A stretch of DNA of 64,000 nucleotides from Bettongia penicillata ogilbyi (GCA_023548195.1 JAJHZJ010000401.1:682001-746000); one strand, 5' to 3'; shown: positions 20,245 to 33,264, counted from the first letter of the stretch. The notes: a model not told the origin generated them from the sequence alone. A program made the numbers and translations.

Positions 20245-22115
20245 AATACCTTCTATTGTAATTCTACCTCTTTTTCTGCCTCAAAATGCCCAAATCTGTT
20301 CTTTATCCATACTAGGACAACTGTTTACTCCACCCCCTCAATGGCTTCCTGGGCTGTTTTACCTGAACCAACTTTACTCTTTTCCCTTTCTCACATAGAC
20401 CCTTCATTGAATCAGTTCAACCATACAAGGTCATCTTCTTTCAAGTCTCTTTTCCCTTTATCCTATCAAATCTCTTGCCCTCTAAACCTCAACCCTGGAT
20501 TACTCCTATCATCTACTGCCTTTTTTTCTTCACATGCTCTGCTGAATGAAATTAGAGATAATCAAAAAACTGTTCCAAATGGATCCACGTTAAATTTATG
20601 TTGCATAATTTCAACTAAGCCTTCACTGAAGAAAGGAAATCCCTTTTTTAATCTCCCCAACTGACTCACTATACTACTCACCATAGGGACTTTTACACCT
20701 TCATAGCTCTCCTCTTTCCTTCTGTAACTTCCTTAGCCATTTTCTGAGAACTTCCTCATCTTCCCTCCTATCTCATAACACTAAGATGCCTTCGGACACT
20801 TTCTCCTCCTTTACCCCTGCCTCACAAGATTTGATACTTCCCCTTGACATGGCAAATTTCTTAACTTGAAAAAATGATCCCATCCCATCCTGCAGTCTCC
20901 AGCAGATTGTTTCCTCTATCTTCCCCGTTCTCTCACTTAGCTTTAATTTCATGCTGTCTGCTGACTGTTTCCCTTCTACCCACAAAAGTGAGTATTTTCT
21001 GCATCTTCAAAAAAAACCATTTGATAAAAGCATGCCTATGTGCTATTGTTTCATATTTCTTCTTTCTTGTCTAACCAAACTCTTTGAGAAAGTTGTCTAT
21101 AATTGATTCATCCACTTTTTATTCTTTTACTCCCTTCTTAACTCTCTATAAGCAGACTTCCAGTCTTATCATTCAACTGGAAATTGCTCTTTCCAAGGTT
21201 ATCAATGATGTCTCTGTTTTCGATGATGTTTTAATTACTGCATCTAAATGGTCTTTTTTCAGTCATCATGCTACTTGACTTCACTTCAGTCTCTGAAACT
21301 GTCAAGCCCACTCTCCTCCTGGATACTTCTCTTTAAGTTTTCAAACTTCTCTTCAAGTTTTCATGACACTGCTCTCTCTTGTTTTTCACCCTACCTATCT
21401 GATTACCCTTCAGTTTCCTTTGCTGGACCTTCTCTAGGACATACCTATTAACCATGGGTGTATCCCAAGGTTCTGTGCAGGGCTCTCTTTTCCCTCAATA
21501 CTATTTCATCTGGTGATCCCATCAGCTCCCACAGATTCAATTAATATTTCTATGTAGATGCCTTTTGATCTGAGCTCTCTAATTGTCTATCAGAAATCTC
21601 AAACTAGATATCCCAGATATCCTAAACTCAATATCCCAGACATCCAAGACATCCTAAATTCAACAAGTAAAAAGCTTTCCCTTTTTCCTAATGATCCTAT
21701 TACCCCCTGAAAACCACCAGTGTTCTCAAAGGCACCCAAGATCACAACCTAGATGTCATTCTCAACTCCTAATTCTCCCCTATGTCCAAAGAGTAGTCAA
21801 ATCCCAAGTCATTCCTACCTTCATAACATATTTAATATATACCTCCCTTATCCCCTCTGGGGATTCCCAGAGTCCCCAAGTCTCAGATAAAGCCCTATCT
21901 TCTGTAAAATTTTCTTCATTCCCTTTAATGCTGGTATCATCCCTATTTGATTATCTCCAATTTATTCTGTATATGTCCTATTTTCACATTGTTATTTACA
22001 TATTTTGTCCTCCATTGGACTCCTTGAAAACATTTGCCTTTCTATGTATCCCCATTCCTTCCCACAATGCCCGGTACAGGTCATGTGCTTAATAAACATT
22101 TCCTTACTGAACTTT
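20245..22115 (+). mobile_element. L2/CR1-clade element with reverse-transcriptase relic
   Basis: A pyrimidine-rich, long plus-strand relic. Around 21455-21520 one frame reads VSQGSVQGSLF, the decayed form of the 'PQGSVLGPLLF' reverse-transcriptase motif, followed by a degraded 'FYVDAF' where YADD would lie. The 3' end has 'ccattggactccttgaaaac', 'tgtatccccattccttccca' and 'gtgcttaataaacatttcc' (21985-22110), a classic L2 end. Internal deletions bring the 3' end closer than normal. The upstream limit is uncertain, and the four open frames over it are all remnants. Confidence 0.55.
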
Positions 22116-22299
22116 TTGTTGTCCCATTTTCGTCATTTTCTTTCATATTCTTTCTATGATTTTGTTTTTCACTCCCCAGCTCTTAATGAATGAATTATTA
22201 AATTACTGAATTTTTAAACTTATTTTGTTGTTTTTCTAAGATCATTCATTCAATATGTTATTTTACTATAGTCCACAAAGGATATATATAATATTTATC

Positions 22300-24150
22300 T
22301 GTTTCTAAATTTATTTGTGAGATTTTTATGCCATAATATAATACATGGCTATTTGTTTTGTAATGATGCCACGTACAGCTGAGAAATACGTAAATTATTT
22401 TCCACTTGTAATCAGTCATCAGACTTTACACATCTAATCTTTCCAAAATTTCATAGGGCCTTACTTCTTTTTTATTTATTTGGCTGATAGATATTGTAAA
22501 TTTGAAAGGCACGTTAAGGTCCCCTATTGTTATAGTTTTAATGTATATTTCTTCCTACAATTCAATTAATTTTTTTCCTTAAAAATTTAGATGCTATACT
22601 GCTTGGTGGATACATATTAAGTATTTGTGTCAATTCATTGTCTCTGGGACTTCAAACATAGCATGAGTCATCTGCCTACCATTTTTTATCATGTCTACTT
22701 TTTCCTATAAAATTCTCTGAAATTATGATTACTACCTCTATAAACACACATACACACAAAATTATTTCAGGTGTGTTTCTTGTAAACAACACATTGCTGA
22801 ACATTGACTCCATCCTATTCTGTTTTGTGGGTAAGAACATTCCCTTTACATTCACAGTTATGATTGCTCCATCCTTTTTTTATTTTTTATTTTTCTTCGT
22901 CCTTTCATTTCAAAAGTGTTCCTCTTTCTGTTAGTGCCCCCATCTTTACATGCAAAAACTTGGAGAAAGAGAATTGTTACTGATTTTTGTAATCTATAAG
23001 TGGTGCAATATGATATGCTTCTCACTCCTCTTCCCTTTGCCTCACCCCCTAATCATGTATTTTTACTTTATTCCCTTTTAATCTCTTTCACTTATCTTGC
23101 TTTCTCTTAAATTGCCCTCTTCTCAATCTTTTGATTTCTAAGTTGGGTTTAGTATACTTCTATATCATGCTTTTTGAATGTGAATAGATTTGTGTTTGTG
23201 TTTAACCTTCTTTTGTGTAGTTCAACAAAAATGAAACTTATGGGATGTCCATTTTCCTGATCACTTTTCCATGCTTACATACTATTTTTTGTCCTTAATG
23301 AATTTTCATGCCCATTGCTTCTCTTTTTCTTCCGCCTCTTCCCCTGCACTTTCCATGTTCTTCTCCTAAGGTCATGAAAATAGGACAAAAACCATTCCCA
23401 GAATCTCTAACTATCCTCTTTAATATCCTCTATCACCTTTAGAAGCATTAAGTTTCTGAGAAGACACTCACTTTTCCCCCTTCTTTTTGGGTGAAATCAA
23501 TTCATCCTCATATTTTACTTTCTACTTGAAATTTTTGCCTCTTTTTTCTCTTGTTACCTGAATTTCCATTTCAAAATATTTACTCAGTTCTTACCTTTTG
23601 ATCTAGAATGTACAGAAATATTCTACTTTACAAAAGATCCAAAGATCCTTATCCTCCCCTTATTGTATTACATTCCTTTTCGTCAGATAGGTTATCCGTG
23701 GTCTAAACATGTTACAATTTGTTTTTGGAATGTCATATTCTCAGTTCTCCTCTAAGTTAATATGACTATTATCAGACTGTGTTCTTAGCACTTGAATGCT
23801 ATCTTTTGGCTACTTTGGCTACTGGTACTTTTGCTTGACCGAGAATCTCTGGATTTTGTCTATGATGTTCCCAGGAGTTTTTCTTTTAGAGACACTTTCA
23901 GGAGGTGATGAATGGATTTTTTCTATTTTCACTTTGTTCTCTTGTTCAAGAAAACTTCAAAGTTTTCATTGACAACTTCTTAAAATATGGTATATAAACT
24001 TTTTTTGGTCACAATTTTCACATTGATTCTTGATTAACTCACTATAAGGATTAATAAAATGTGAAAAATTAAAAAGAAAAACTTGGGAATATTTATATGA
24101 ATTGAAGGAGAATGAAGAAAGAACCAGAAATATATGCAATAACTGTAAAC
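22300..24150 (-). mobile_element. Old L1, endonuclease region to ORF1, inverted
   Basis: The minus strand resembles the L1 at 58960-60000: 'aggtcccctattgttatag', 'gatgctatactgcttggtg' and 'cttgtaaacaacacattgc' mark the ORF2 endonuclease region (22480-22800). Farther right, 23860-23960 reads as reverse complement of L1/HAL1 ORF1 ('cccaggagtttttctttt', 'ctttcaggaggtgatgaatg'). The intervening part would be intergenic. All frames are broken. This is older than the HAL1 copies. Confidence 0.55.
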
Positions 24151-24870
24151 AATTTTCCATGCCATTTGTTTTTGATAATATACTTTATGTTTAATTCTAT
24201 TGTTTAATGTTTTGGTTTTGTTTTAAACATTTTTATTGTAACATATGGAAATATTGTTTTATATTTGACACATTTTAATTTTTAGAGATTTTAATTCTTA
24301 GTTTTTACTAGTATCTGTTCTAAGGTATTAAATCCCACATGTCATTTTTTTTTGTCCCCTAGCTACCTCATTTGTGTCTGTTGTTTCACTTCTTCTAGGC
24401 ATTTTTGAAGTATTTGTGTCCAGGTCATTCTTCACCCTGAGGCTCTTCTTGGAGGCAATAGAATTACTTTTTTTTTTTACATTTGCATTTTCTACTTCTC
24501 TCAGTACAACAAATTCCTTCATTGGGCTCAGCATTTTCCTCTCTTTACTTAAAACATCAGCTACAGTTTCTGAATTAATGCCTTAAGAATATGGTGTTCA
24601 ACCTCTGACCAAATACTATTGGATAGTGTAGAGAGATATTCCATAGACCTTAGATGGTTAATTCTATGTCCTGAGTTCTTTGGGATTGTCTCAACACATT
24701 TCTAGTAGTGGTTCATTTCCATGCTAGTTCAACAACAGACCTGGAACAATCTGCCTGGAAGATAGAGTTACCTTGTCTCCTGCTGTGAACGGAGTCCTTT
24801 AGTTGCCCTGGGCTGTGTAAAGTCACTTTTGGCAGAACTGTGAATTAATTTCTCAGCATCATTCCATTTC
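24150..24870. other. Unassigned, possible L1 ORF1 N-terminal relic
   Basis: A minus-strand frame at 24328-24534 is lysine- and serine-rich and could be the N-terminal end of the L1 above, but I see no diagnostic motif. The rest is featureless. Confidence 0.3.
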
Positions 24871-24879
24871 TAAACCATT

Positions 24880-25520
24880 CTGGACATCAATTTGTGATCA
24901 TGCAAGAAAAAGGGTTATTTTTTCTTATTATTTTACCCAAGAATTCCACTATTGGGATTCCAAGAAGATTATTGAGTATAAGATCATAGACTGAGAACTG
25001 GAAGGGACCTCAATATGTAATCTATTTCAATTCTCTCATTTTACAGAGGAAGCAATTGAGTGAGCCCCCCAAAGAAGTGACTAGCCCAAAGTCACAGAGG
25101 TAGTAAGTAGTAGAGCCCAGAATCTTCTCTAAAGCCAGTAATCTAAAGAAAAAGGCATATTTGTCTACACAATGCTGATCACAAATTTTGTTCCTGATGA
25201 TTAAGGAATTGTATGAAAAAATGTGATATATGATTGCAATTGAATATAACTGCACCATAAGGAATACCAAATGTAAAGAGTTCAGAGAAATATGAAAATG
25301 TTTGTATGCACTGATATAAAATGAAGAATCAACAAGTATATCTACAATAGTTTTAAGAATGTGAATGAATTCACTATAAAGGAGAAAAAAAATTATAGTT
25401 ATACAAACTGTGTATGTTGTTTCTGTTTAGCCTAGAGATGAGAAAATTTGGAGGTGGAGTTGGGATGGAGAGTGATAAAGATTGTAGTCTTTAAGTTGAA
25501 AAAATGTCCCTTATATTGAA
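24880..25520 (+). mobile_element. Old L1 3' end, split by a MIR
   Basis: 24880-24975 has 'accattctggacatcaattt' and 'ccactattgggattccaa', the ORF2 C-terminal region. 25195-25520 continues with 'taactgcaccataaggaata', 'cagagaaatatgaaaatg' and the 3' UTR. A MIR at 24978-25130 separates the halves. Very diverged and non-coding. Confidence 0.55.
24978..25135 (-). mobile_element. MIR-related SINE
   Basis: Contains 'actggaagggacctcaatat', 'cattttacagaggaagcaat' and 'gtcacagaggtagtaagta', the reverse complement of the CORE/MIR body with a 5' 'gaactggaaggg' block. It lies inside the L1 relic. Confidence 0.65.
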
Positions 25521-25524
25521 ATTA

Positions 25525-27860
25525 GATTTTATTTTCTACAAGACTTCGGGGGGAAGAACTGGGAGCAAAGGTTGGAGTTGAAAGAGAGTTAGATTAAAGT
25601 TTCATATAAGAAAAAAAATTCAAACTAATCAAAATGGAATGAACTGGTTTGGGAGGTTTTCAGTTCCCCATTATTAGGGGCTATCAAATAAAGATGAGAT
25701 GTCCATTTGTCAGGTATATTATAGTGGAAATTCTTGCTCAGGTACAGGTTGGACTAATTAGTATTTGTCGTCTCTTCCAGTTCAGAGACTCTGTACAAAT
25801 TCCTTGAAATGCATGAAGACAGTCATCATGTGGAAGAGGGCTAATACTAGTTCTGCTTGGCCTCAGGCCAGATATAATGGAATAGACATAGTAGAGAGGT
25901 AGATTTTGGCTTGTGATTAGCAATAGACTCCCTAAAAATAATTGTAACAGTTCAAAAGTGCAACAGATTGCCTCACGAGAAGATAGATTTCCCACTGGAG
26001 GGCTTTAATAGGCTTTGTGACCCCTTGTCAGGCATGTTTTAGAGAGGATTCCTTTCCATGTATGCATTCAGCCATGTGACCTCAGAGATCATGTCAAACT
26101 CCAAGTTTCTAGGCTTCTATAGTAAGTTGTACAGTATTTTTATTTTCTCATTTCTTATTCCATTTTTATGCAAGCATTTCACAGTTCTTCTCCAGAGTAA
26201 AAATTCTGAGGCATTTATAGTATGTGACTGACAGTCATCAAGGATTTATTTTGACAGAGTAGAATAGAATTAGTCATTGACAAAATCTGCCATAATATCA
26301 CAAATATTTATCTATTCTATTTCAATTCACTAAGCATTAAAAAACTCTATATTCAGGAAACTACTTTTATTGTACCCAGAGCCCAATAGCAAATTTATTT
26401 GCATTTTCTCTTTAGTTACTATATTTAACCTGTGCATCCATGAATACTTCCCCCTGTGATTACCAAGGAGGTTGGGGAGTGGTAAATGGTGAAGATAAAT
26501 TATACTTATCAACCACTCCAAGGCTGGCAGTTAGCTCCAGCCTTTATCCCCAGGCCACTGCAGTCTGACTGTAATTCAAGTGAACCTATCCTGTATCTAT
26601 CAAAGGCAAATTATTTCACATGTTTTTTTTTTTTTGAATACAGTTTAAAGAACAGTTTTTAACATCCTTCAAAAGTATGGGTTTTTATCATGGGTCAAGT
26701 ATTTGATTGCTCTTTTCATTATAGTTGGAATAATTCTCCTGGAATTGTTTTCCCTAGAAATATTTAAATGATATTCCTACTATACATAAATATTGATTTA
26801 CATAGAAGAAGAAATATTTAATGCAAATATCTGATTATTGACTAAATGCTCGATTTTATATACATATATGTAAGAAGTTTGCAATGTAAAAAGTTCATAG
26901 ATATCAGTGAGTTCATCTTTAACAATCCAATTAAATTCACTCTAATGTATTCAAAATGATTGCAGTAAACTTGTACCATATCATGGAATAGAATAGCTAT
27001 CATTCATTCTCTTAAAATCTTTGATCTCTCTTTTTGAAATCATAACTTGTTGTGAAGACTATTCTCAAAACCATTAAGGAACACTGATAACATGACAGAT
27101 GAAAGTATAGAGAAAGGAACCCTGAGCTGACATGATTGAATTGCTAAGTTGTGTTTGGATATGCAAATAATATTTCACTGAGACATATTCCAAAGTGTGC
27201 CACAGGACAGATACAAAGAGAAATTCATCCAGGTTCCTTGTGAAGATAACATGTAGAGCAACACTAAAGTGGGGCTGCATAATACAGTGGGGAAAGTCCC
27301 TTGCAGAATAGAAAACACTATAGAATCTTAAACATACATTCTGGGCACAGAAAGTTTTAATGTGTCATCTCTCACAACAGCTGCTTCTAGATATATACAG
27401 ACACCTACAAAACGATCAGTTCTTACACAAAAATTGTGCCATCAATGCTCTGCATTGGTGAAGGCTGTGTGTCCAGGACACCCGTTGTCCAAATTAAGAA
27501 CAAGCAAACCATGTAAACCCATGTAGATATGGGAAGAATGGGAGAGTGATTCATACCTGGAAATATCCATGGAAAACCATTTTTACGCCAAGGGGAAGTT
27601 TCAATGTTTCTTGGTATAACAATGTGTTTGAATGCATTTATTTTGCATCCATTTGGAAATATGTTGCTTCCTGAAGTGTTCTGAGGGCTTCTGATAACTT
27701 TCTGCAGGATTTGTAAAAACAAAAACAAAACACTTAAAATTCATCTTTGTTAAGTTTCTACAAATATTCAACATCAGCACTGAGATGAAGAATTCTACTC
27801 AGTTCTCAATTTCCCTGAAATTTCAACTTGGAAAAATGCAGCAGGGAATTATAACAATTA
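25525..27860. other. Mostly unique DNA, no gene recognised
   Basis: Contains a weak ancient-repeat resemblance near 25650-25800 ('gatgtccatttgtcaggtat', 'cagttcagagactctgta') and an A-run complement at 26622-26635. I see no coding exon: open frames of up to 101 codons here lack recognisable domains. Confidence 0.4.
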
Positions 27861-27864
27861 TAGG

Positions 27865-28015
27865 AGTAACAAGGGAAAGAGACCTCATGGATCATGTACT
27901 CTAATATCATCATTTCTTTTAAATAAATGTGAGAACTGATGCCAAGAGAGGTTAAAGGACTTGTCCAAACTAATGCAAGTAGAAAGTGGTAGAAGAAGGA
28001 TTTACACATGTATTA
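27865..28015 (-). mobile_element. MIR fragment
   Basis: Reverse-complement MIR: 'ggaaagagacctcatggatc', 'gagaactgatgccaagagag', 'aaaggacttgtccaaact'. Diverged. Confidence 0.6.
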
Positions 28016-28344
28016 TACCCTCAAATCCAAAAGGCTTTTCACTTCACCATAGTGCTTTTCCATAACTTTTACCCAAATAACAAGATTACAAAAGAACAGC
28101 TCTTAGAGACATCTGCCCAATATGTACGGCAGGAAAAAAAATGTAGCAGGGTGAGAACTTTAGTTGAGGGGATGAAGAAATAGTAGCATGAATAGCCAGG
28201 GGAGGGAAAAAATAAAGTAAGAGGGCAGGTTTTCCTTGGTCCAAGCCTATTTAGATATTGAATTTAATGACAAAAAATATGCCTTGTCTATATGGGCAAA
28301 CCACTATGTTATGCTCTGAATGACATAAAATGTTTAGATCAAAC

Positions 28345-28640
28345 CATTATTTTCTATAAAAACAGTAACAAAAAAAACAAGTTTTCTACCTTCCTGGACC
28401 TTACAATCTAGTAGAGAGATATAACACATACATAGAATAACTATAATACACATTGAAGGCATGGAAGTGAATGATAATTTCCAAGTGTTAGTGTGTGGAA
28501 AGAGAAGCACAGAATTTACAACATAAGTGGAGAACATAGATCATATCTTCTTTATTCCTCATATTTCTTCCAGCCTATCAAAATGTTTTATATAAAATAT
28601 TTACTTACTAAATATTTTATGAATAAATGAATGAATAGGT
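28345..28640 (+). repeat. Diverged direct repeat, copy 1
   Basis: Shares 'caagttttct.ccttcctgg', 'accttaca/taatctagtag-like' and 'tttatgaataaatgaatgaa' with 29795-30090 in the same order and spacing. The 3' end looks like an L2-type end, with a GAATGAATA tail. It may be an L2 fragment or an unnamed short element. Confidence 0.55.
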
Positions 28641-28954
28641 TTTGGTGGAAAAGCTCCCCATTACCTCTGAAAACTCACCTTAGATATTTGGTGAGTTTGT
28701 TTAATAGTAAAGTTACTCTAGAAAATAGATAAATAGCTGTAATTTTGATATAGTTTGAGGGACTAATTTCTGCTACAAGGCTTTATATCCATCCCTATGT
28801 ATATCATTACTTAAAGCTTTCCAAGAAATATGCTCTCTTGAACTAGGTTAAGTCATGATGTTACCTATGAACAGTACTATTTTACCCTAAGGGATTCAAA
28901 ACAAGTAGGAAAAACTAGCTAACACATTAGCACATTATTATATTTGATGAAATC

Positions 28955-29060
28955 CACAAATATTTGTTGATGGTCTTCATTAATTATTATAGGTAGCCAT
29001 GTATTAGGTGCCTAATGTGTGCCAAGCATTGGTCTAGTGGCTGGCAGGATCTGGAAGAAA
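28955..29060 (+). mobile_element. L2 fragment
   Basis: 'aaatatttgttgatggtctt' and 'attaggtgcctaatgtgtgc' followed by 'caagcattggtctagtggct' match L2 3' block order. Confidence 0.5.
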
Positions 29061-29141
29061 TGGGACACAAAGAAGGCAAATTTTATCTAGAAGAGGAAGA
29101 AGAAAAACCTGAATCTAAGGTCCCTAATCTTGGGATATATA

Positions 29142-29195
29142 TGTGTGTATAAGGGTATATATATATATGTGTATATATATACATATCATGATAAC
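29142..29195. repeat. TA/TG-rich low-complexity tract
   Basis: Alternating TATATG and TATATA units of about 50 bp, with no associated element. Confidence 0.8.
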
Positions 29196-29259
29196 TATTT
29201 CAATATATTGAGTTCCTTTTATAATCCTACTTATTTTATTCTATGCATTTAAAAGTGTT

Positions 29260-29345
29260 GTTCTGAGAAGGGGTGCATAGATTTCACCAGACTGTCATAA
29301 GTATCCATGACATTAAAAATGTTAAGAATCTTTGATCTAGAGCCT
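29260..29345 (-). mobile_element. Ancient repeat, unnamed
   Basis: 'ctgagaaggggtgcatagat' through 'gttaagaatctttgatctag' is the reverse complement of the ancient mammalian repeat also visible at 41630-41790 ('catggatgcctttgccaggt', 'ctaaggaataatattatta'). Family not assigned. Confidence 0.4.
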
Positions 29346-29794
29346 AGGGCACAGATAAGATCTCTTACAGGGCACGTATATTCAACAAGGGGAAGGCAGT
29401 GGAATAACATTAGGGTTATAACATTTGGTGCCACTGCATATCTGTATATATGGGGGCATATAATACACCAAAAAGGGATAACAGATATGGAGAGGAAGAA
29501 ATAGCAAAGTCATGGAAGACAAACATGAAAACTTCAAAGTTTTGTCTAATGGATAATTTTCCCTACTGGCAAGAGATACCATTTTTCTCCAGAGTCTCAA
29601 AGGAATTTCAACTGAACAACACCGTTCTGGGCCATGAAAAAATGTGAATCTGAAATTCTGGTCCTAATGTTGTGTACTGGGAAAGGAAATGCAATTGATT
29701 TGTCTGAGAATAAGGGAGCAGAGCAGGATGAAGAGAACAGAATAAGTAATTAATTGTATTTAAGCACAAAATATTTAGTTTAAAATACTTTTCT

Positions 29795-30090
29795 CTGTGA
29801 AAACAATCAAACAAACAAAACCAAGTTTTCTGCCTTCCTGGACCTTATAGGCTAATAGAAAGATTTACCAGACATATAGATAACTATATTAGATATTGAA
29901 GGCTCAGGAGAAGCTGATAATTGCAACCGGTTGGATTATAAAAAGAAAAGCCTAAAACTTGTACCTCAAGTTTGGGATCAAGGATCTGAACTTATTTATT
30001 CTTTATGTCCCTCCCAACCAAACCGAATGTTTTACATGTAATACTAACTTAAAAAATCTTTATTGAATAGATGAATGAATGAATAGAATG
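29795..30090 (+). repeat. Diverged direct repeat, copy 2
   Basis: Second copy of 28345-28640. It ends in 'attgaatagatgaatgaatg'. Sequence outside the shared ~290 bp does not match, so the two are either separate insertions of one element or a local copy. Confidence 0.55.
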
Positions 30091-30566
30091 CATTCATGTA
30101 TTTGAAGAATACATGGCATGTGAAAATTAACACTGGAATTCTGAGAATTTAAGTATAACCTACAGAATACACAATGCTTTTAGATTGCACCTAAGAATTT
30201 AGAAGAAAAATCAAAATTTCATCCTCAGGAAAAGTTCCAAACCACAGAGCATTAAAATTGGAAAATACATCACCTCCCTTAAAACTTTATTGCCTCTGTG
30301 ACTTTCTTCTACAGTCAGTGCTCCTTGGCCAAAGGAAAACAAAAACAGCCACCACCTTATCTTAAAGTATTGTGGGGGAAATTTCATTTTTATTGACCCT
30401 TTCAGTTTCACTATTTGAAGATTTCATATTTTAGTTTCTCTGTTTTAAAGATTTCATGGATTCTACATGTGTTTTACTTTAAAATTGATTCATCTAAATT
30501 CTAACATTGGTACATAGCAGATATTAGTGACATTAAAAGTTTCCCTCATTGCTGCACAACTACTCC

Positions 30567-30832
30567 GGAAATAGAACAGCTCCAAGGTTTAGCAGATGTA
30601 GCACAGAGCCTGGAGTCAGGAAGGCTCATCGTCCTGAGTTCAAATTTGACCTCAGACATTAACTGTGTAATGCTGGTCAAGTCACTTAACCCTGTTTGCT
30701 TCAGTTTCTCATCTGTAAAACAAGCTGGGGAAAACAACGGCAAACCACTCCTGTACATTTGCTAAGAAAACCCCAAATATAGTCATGAAGAGTCAATGGG
30801 ACTGAAACAATTCAATAACAATTCTGGAAATA
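30567..30832 (+). mobile_element. MAR1-type CORE-SINE with RTE tail
   Basis: A near-complete marsupial SINE. The tRNA-derived head is 'cagctccaaggtttagcaga' onward, with a B-box-like 'gagttcaaatttgacc'. The CORE is 'gtcaagtcacttaaccctg' then 'cagtttctcatctgtaaaac'. The RTE/BovB-type tail is 'ggcaaaccactcctgtac' to 'gtcatgaagagtcaatggga'. The 7-bp direct repeats GGAAATA at 30567-30573 and 30826-30832 are probable target duplications. CORE-SINEs with this tail are marsupial-specific and support the organism call. Confidence 0.85.
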
Positions 30833-31009
30833 ATTGCATCAGGTACTGTCAAAAAATAGCAGTTGGTCACCCTTAATCTGATTATTTACGGGCATAAACC
30901 AAGATCTACTGCACCACCCAGGACGAATTAAATCAAGCAACCAACAAATATTCACTAATTAACTTCAGAAGTTCACCAAACTCTAGGTCCTATACAACAC
31001 TTCTTCTTG

Positions 31010-31260
31010 CTTCTGCCACCTTCATGGCCATTGTAACAAATGGTTTTCATTCCCCCGTTCCAATGTGGAAAATTTTCAGATGCTTGGGGATTCTTCTCCC
31101 TAACTCACCCTTGGGCCGGAGGCCAGTTGGTTACACTCAACCTGCTATAGCCCCCTGAGATGGTTTTATTAAAGTGTGGGTACTGTGGGCACTAGAGCTT
31201 CGTGGAGTCACCAATGGACATCAAGGGTGGATGCATAGCTCTGAAAAGCAGTCAGCAAAC
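31010..31260 (+). mobile_element. Marsupial interspersed repeat fragment
   Basis: Same family and orientation as the left arm at 6470-6720: 'gccaccttcatggccattgt', 'taactcacccttgggccgga', 'ggttacactcaacctg'. It is the distal half only. Confidence 0.65.
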
Positions 31261-31264
31261 TCTC

Positions 31265-31690
31265 ACAGCAGGTTGCTGTTGTGTTCATCCTTCGATTTTG
31301 AAGTGGGCCATGACATTAGAGAAATGATGACATGACTTGTAGTTCACTTTGTTTTGAGTGAGGGAGGGCTGTGCAGGGTTACAAGCCTCACTTTCTCCTC
31401 CTGAGCCATCTGGATCCAGTGACCAGATATTCACCAGGATGACTGGAGATGACCCAGGATGTGATGGGAGACCTTGGCCTTTTAGTCTAAGGCCTTTTCA
31501 GGTACTCACTTAAAGTGAGGTAATGCCCATTCAGTGAATAGGCCTCTTTAAGAAGTAGTCAGGCAGGGGATGGTCCTTTTAAATAGAAAAGAAAAATTAA
31601 TAAATAAATCAAACTGGGAGGGACCTTACATCAGGGAAGGTGCTAGAAGTACTAGTCCTCCCTGAACATCTTATATATTCCCTGGAAAAT
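31265..31690 (+). mobile_element. Marsupial interspersed repeat, longer copy
   Basis: Starts 'ttgtgttcatccttcgat', continues 'gggccatgacattagagaaa', 'cctcactttctcctcctgag', 'ggatccagtgaccagatat', and ends 'actagtcctccctgaacatc', the same end as the arms at 6832 and 6904. Non-coding. Probably SINE-like, but I do not assign a library name. Confidence 0.65.
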
Positions 31691-31744
31691 ATTAGGTGCT
31701 TACCTCTTGCTGGTGAATGATTTGATTTATGGTTAGAAGTAGGT

Positions 31745-33264
31745 AGGACTTCCAGGAACCAAGGTAGCAGGGTTAGCAGTAAATCACTGTAACTCTCCCA
31801 TATTCACTTCGAAACAAAAATAAAATATCTCATTTGCATAAAAGGGGAATGCAATCTAGGACAGGAAGCATCCCACCAAGTCAGCAGTAGGTCCCACCTC
31901 AGCAAACCAGTGGGAGATCCTACTTCCCAGTGGTGTGGAGCAGACAAAAACAACAGGTTATCCCCCATGTTCTTCTGCAAAGCTCCAGGCACACAGACAG
32001 CCTCCAGCAGCCAGAACACCATCTGCTTCAGCAAAGATGGAAAGGTAGGTGATGGGCATTGTTTGAACTTTACTCTTACTAGTTAGTATTGGCTCAAAGG
32101 GGACATCATACATACCAACAGTTAAATATAGAAATATATCTTACCTGGCAGGAAAATAGAAAGGCAGGAAAATTAAGTAAAGGGGGCATGGACTGACAGA
32201 AGAGAAGGCAGACCAGAGGAGTTGGTAGAGAGAAGCAAAACACTGTTGAGGAAGGCAAGGGTGAAAGGAGAGGGCAAACAAGGGGAACAATAGAATGGAG
32301 AGAAATACACAGTAATCACAACTTTGAATGAGAATGGATGAACTGTCCCATAAAATAGAAGTGGGATAGCAGAAGGGAACAAAAACTAGAATCATACAAT
32401 ATTTTGTTTACACTTGCTTGGAAGCACACATAGAGTAAATGTTAGAGGATAGAGCAGAAATCTATTATGCTTCAGCTAAGTAAAAAAATCAAGGGATAAC
32501 AATCCTGGTCTCAGACAATGTAAAAGCAAAAATAGACTTAATTAAAAGAGGTGAGAAAGGAAATGACATCTTGCTAAAAAAGTACCATAGAAAATAAAGT
32601 AATATCAATACAAAACTAACATGCACCAAGTGGTATAGCATGCAAATTCTTTAGGAGAAGTTAAGTCCAGGTTTATGATCAAATGAGCTAACATTTCAAA
32701 ATATAAAATAGATAATTTGATTATATTAAATTTAAAAGACTTTGCACAAACAAAACAAGATGGGAAGGAAAGGTGATAACTGGGAAACAGTATTTATAGC
32801 ACGTGTCTTTGATAAAGTACTCATTTTTCAAATATATAAAGTCCAGTTCAGAAGAATGCAAGCCATTCCCCAATTGACAAATGGCTAAAAATATGAATCA
32901 GAAATTTTCAAATGAAGAAATTAAAGCTTTATATAGGCATATAAATAAATGCTCTGAATCATTTTGATTAAAGGAATGCACATTAAAACGACTCTGAGGT
33001 ACCACCTCACACTAACAGACGGTTACTATAACAAAAAAGGAAAATGAACAATTTGGAAAAGCATGTTGGAAAATTGGGACACCGATAGACAGTTGGTAGA
33101 GTTGTGAACTGATCCAATAATTCTGGAGAACAATTTGAAATTATGCCGAAAGGGCAACCAAACTGTGCATACCCTTTGATCCAACAATACACCTACTGGG
33201 TCTGTATCCCAAAGAGATCATAAAAAGATAAAAGGACCTACATGTGCAAAAATATTTTTAGCAG
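31745..33264 (+). mobile_element. L1, outer element of the nest (left part)
   Basis: A decayed L1. It has a 5' UTR start ('ccaggaaccaaggtagcagg'), a purine-rich intergenic block (32130-32315) homologous to the HAL1 3' UTR, the start of ORF2 with endonuclease-coding phrases (32315-32660), a large deletion, and then the ORF2 C-terminal region (32680-33264) with 'cattccccaattgacaaatg' and 'cctactgggtctgtatccca'. Every frame is broken. The sequence resumes at about 38380 after the inserted HAL1s. Confidence 0.75.

Noticed and set aside
20242..20664. 140-codon plus-strand frame as a possible novel gene
   Set aside because: It lies in the pyrimidine-rich L2/CR1-clade relic that continues to a reverse-transcriptase motif and an L2 3' end. 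It shows no start context or domain of its own.
27423..27728. 101-codon minus-strand frame in unique DNA
   Set aside because: It has no signal peptide, domain or repeat pattern, and such lengths are expected by chance in 64 kb of sequence. I could not support a gene.
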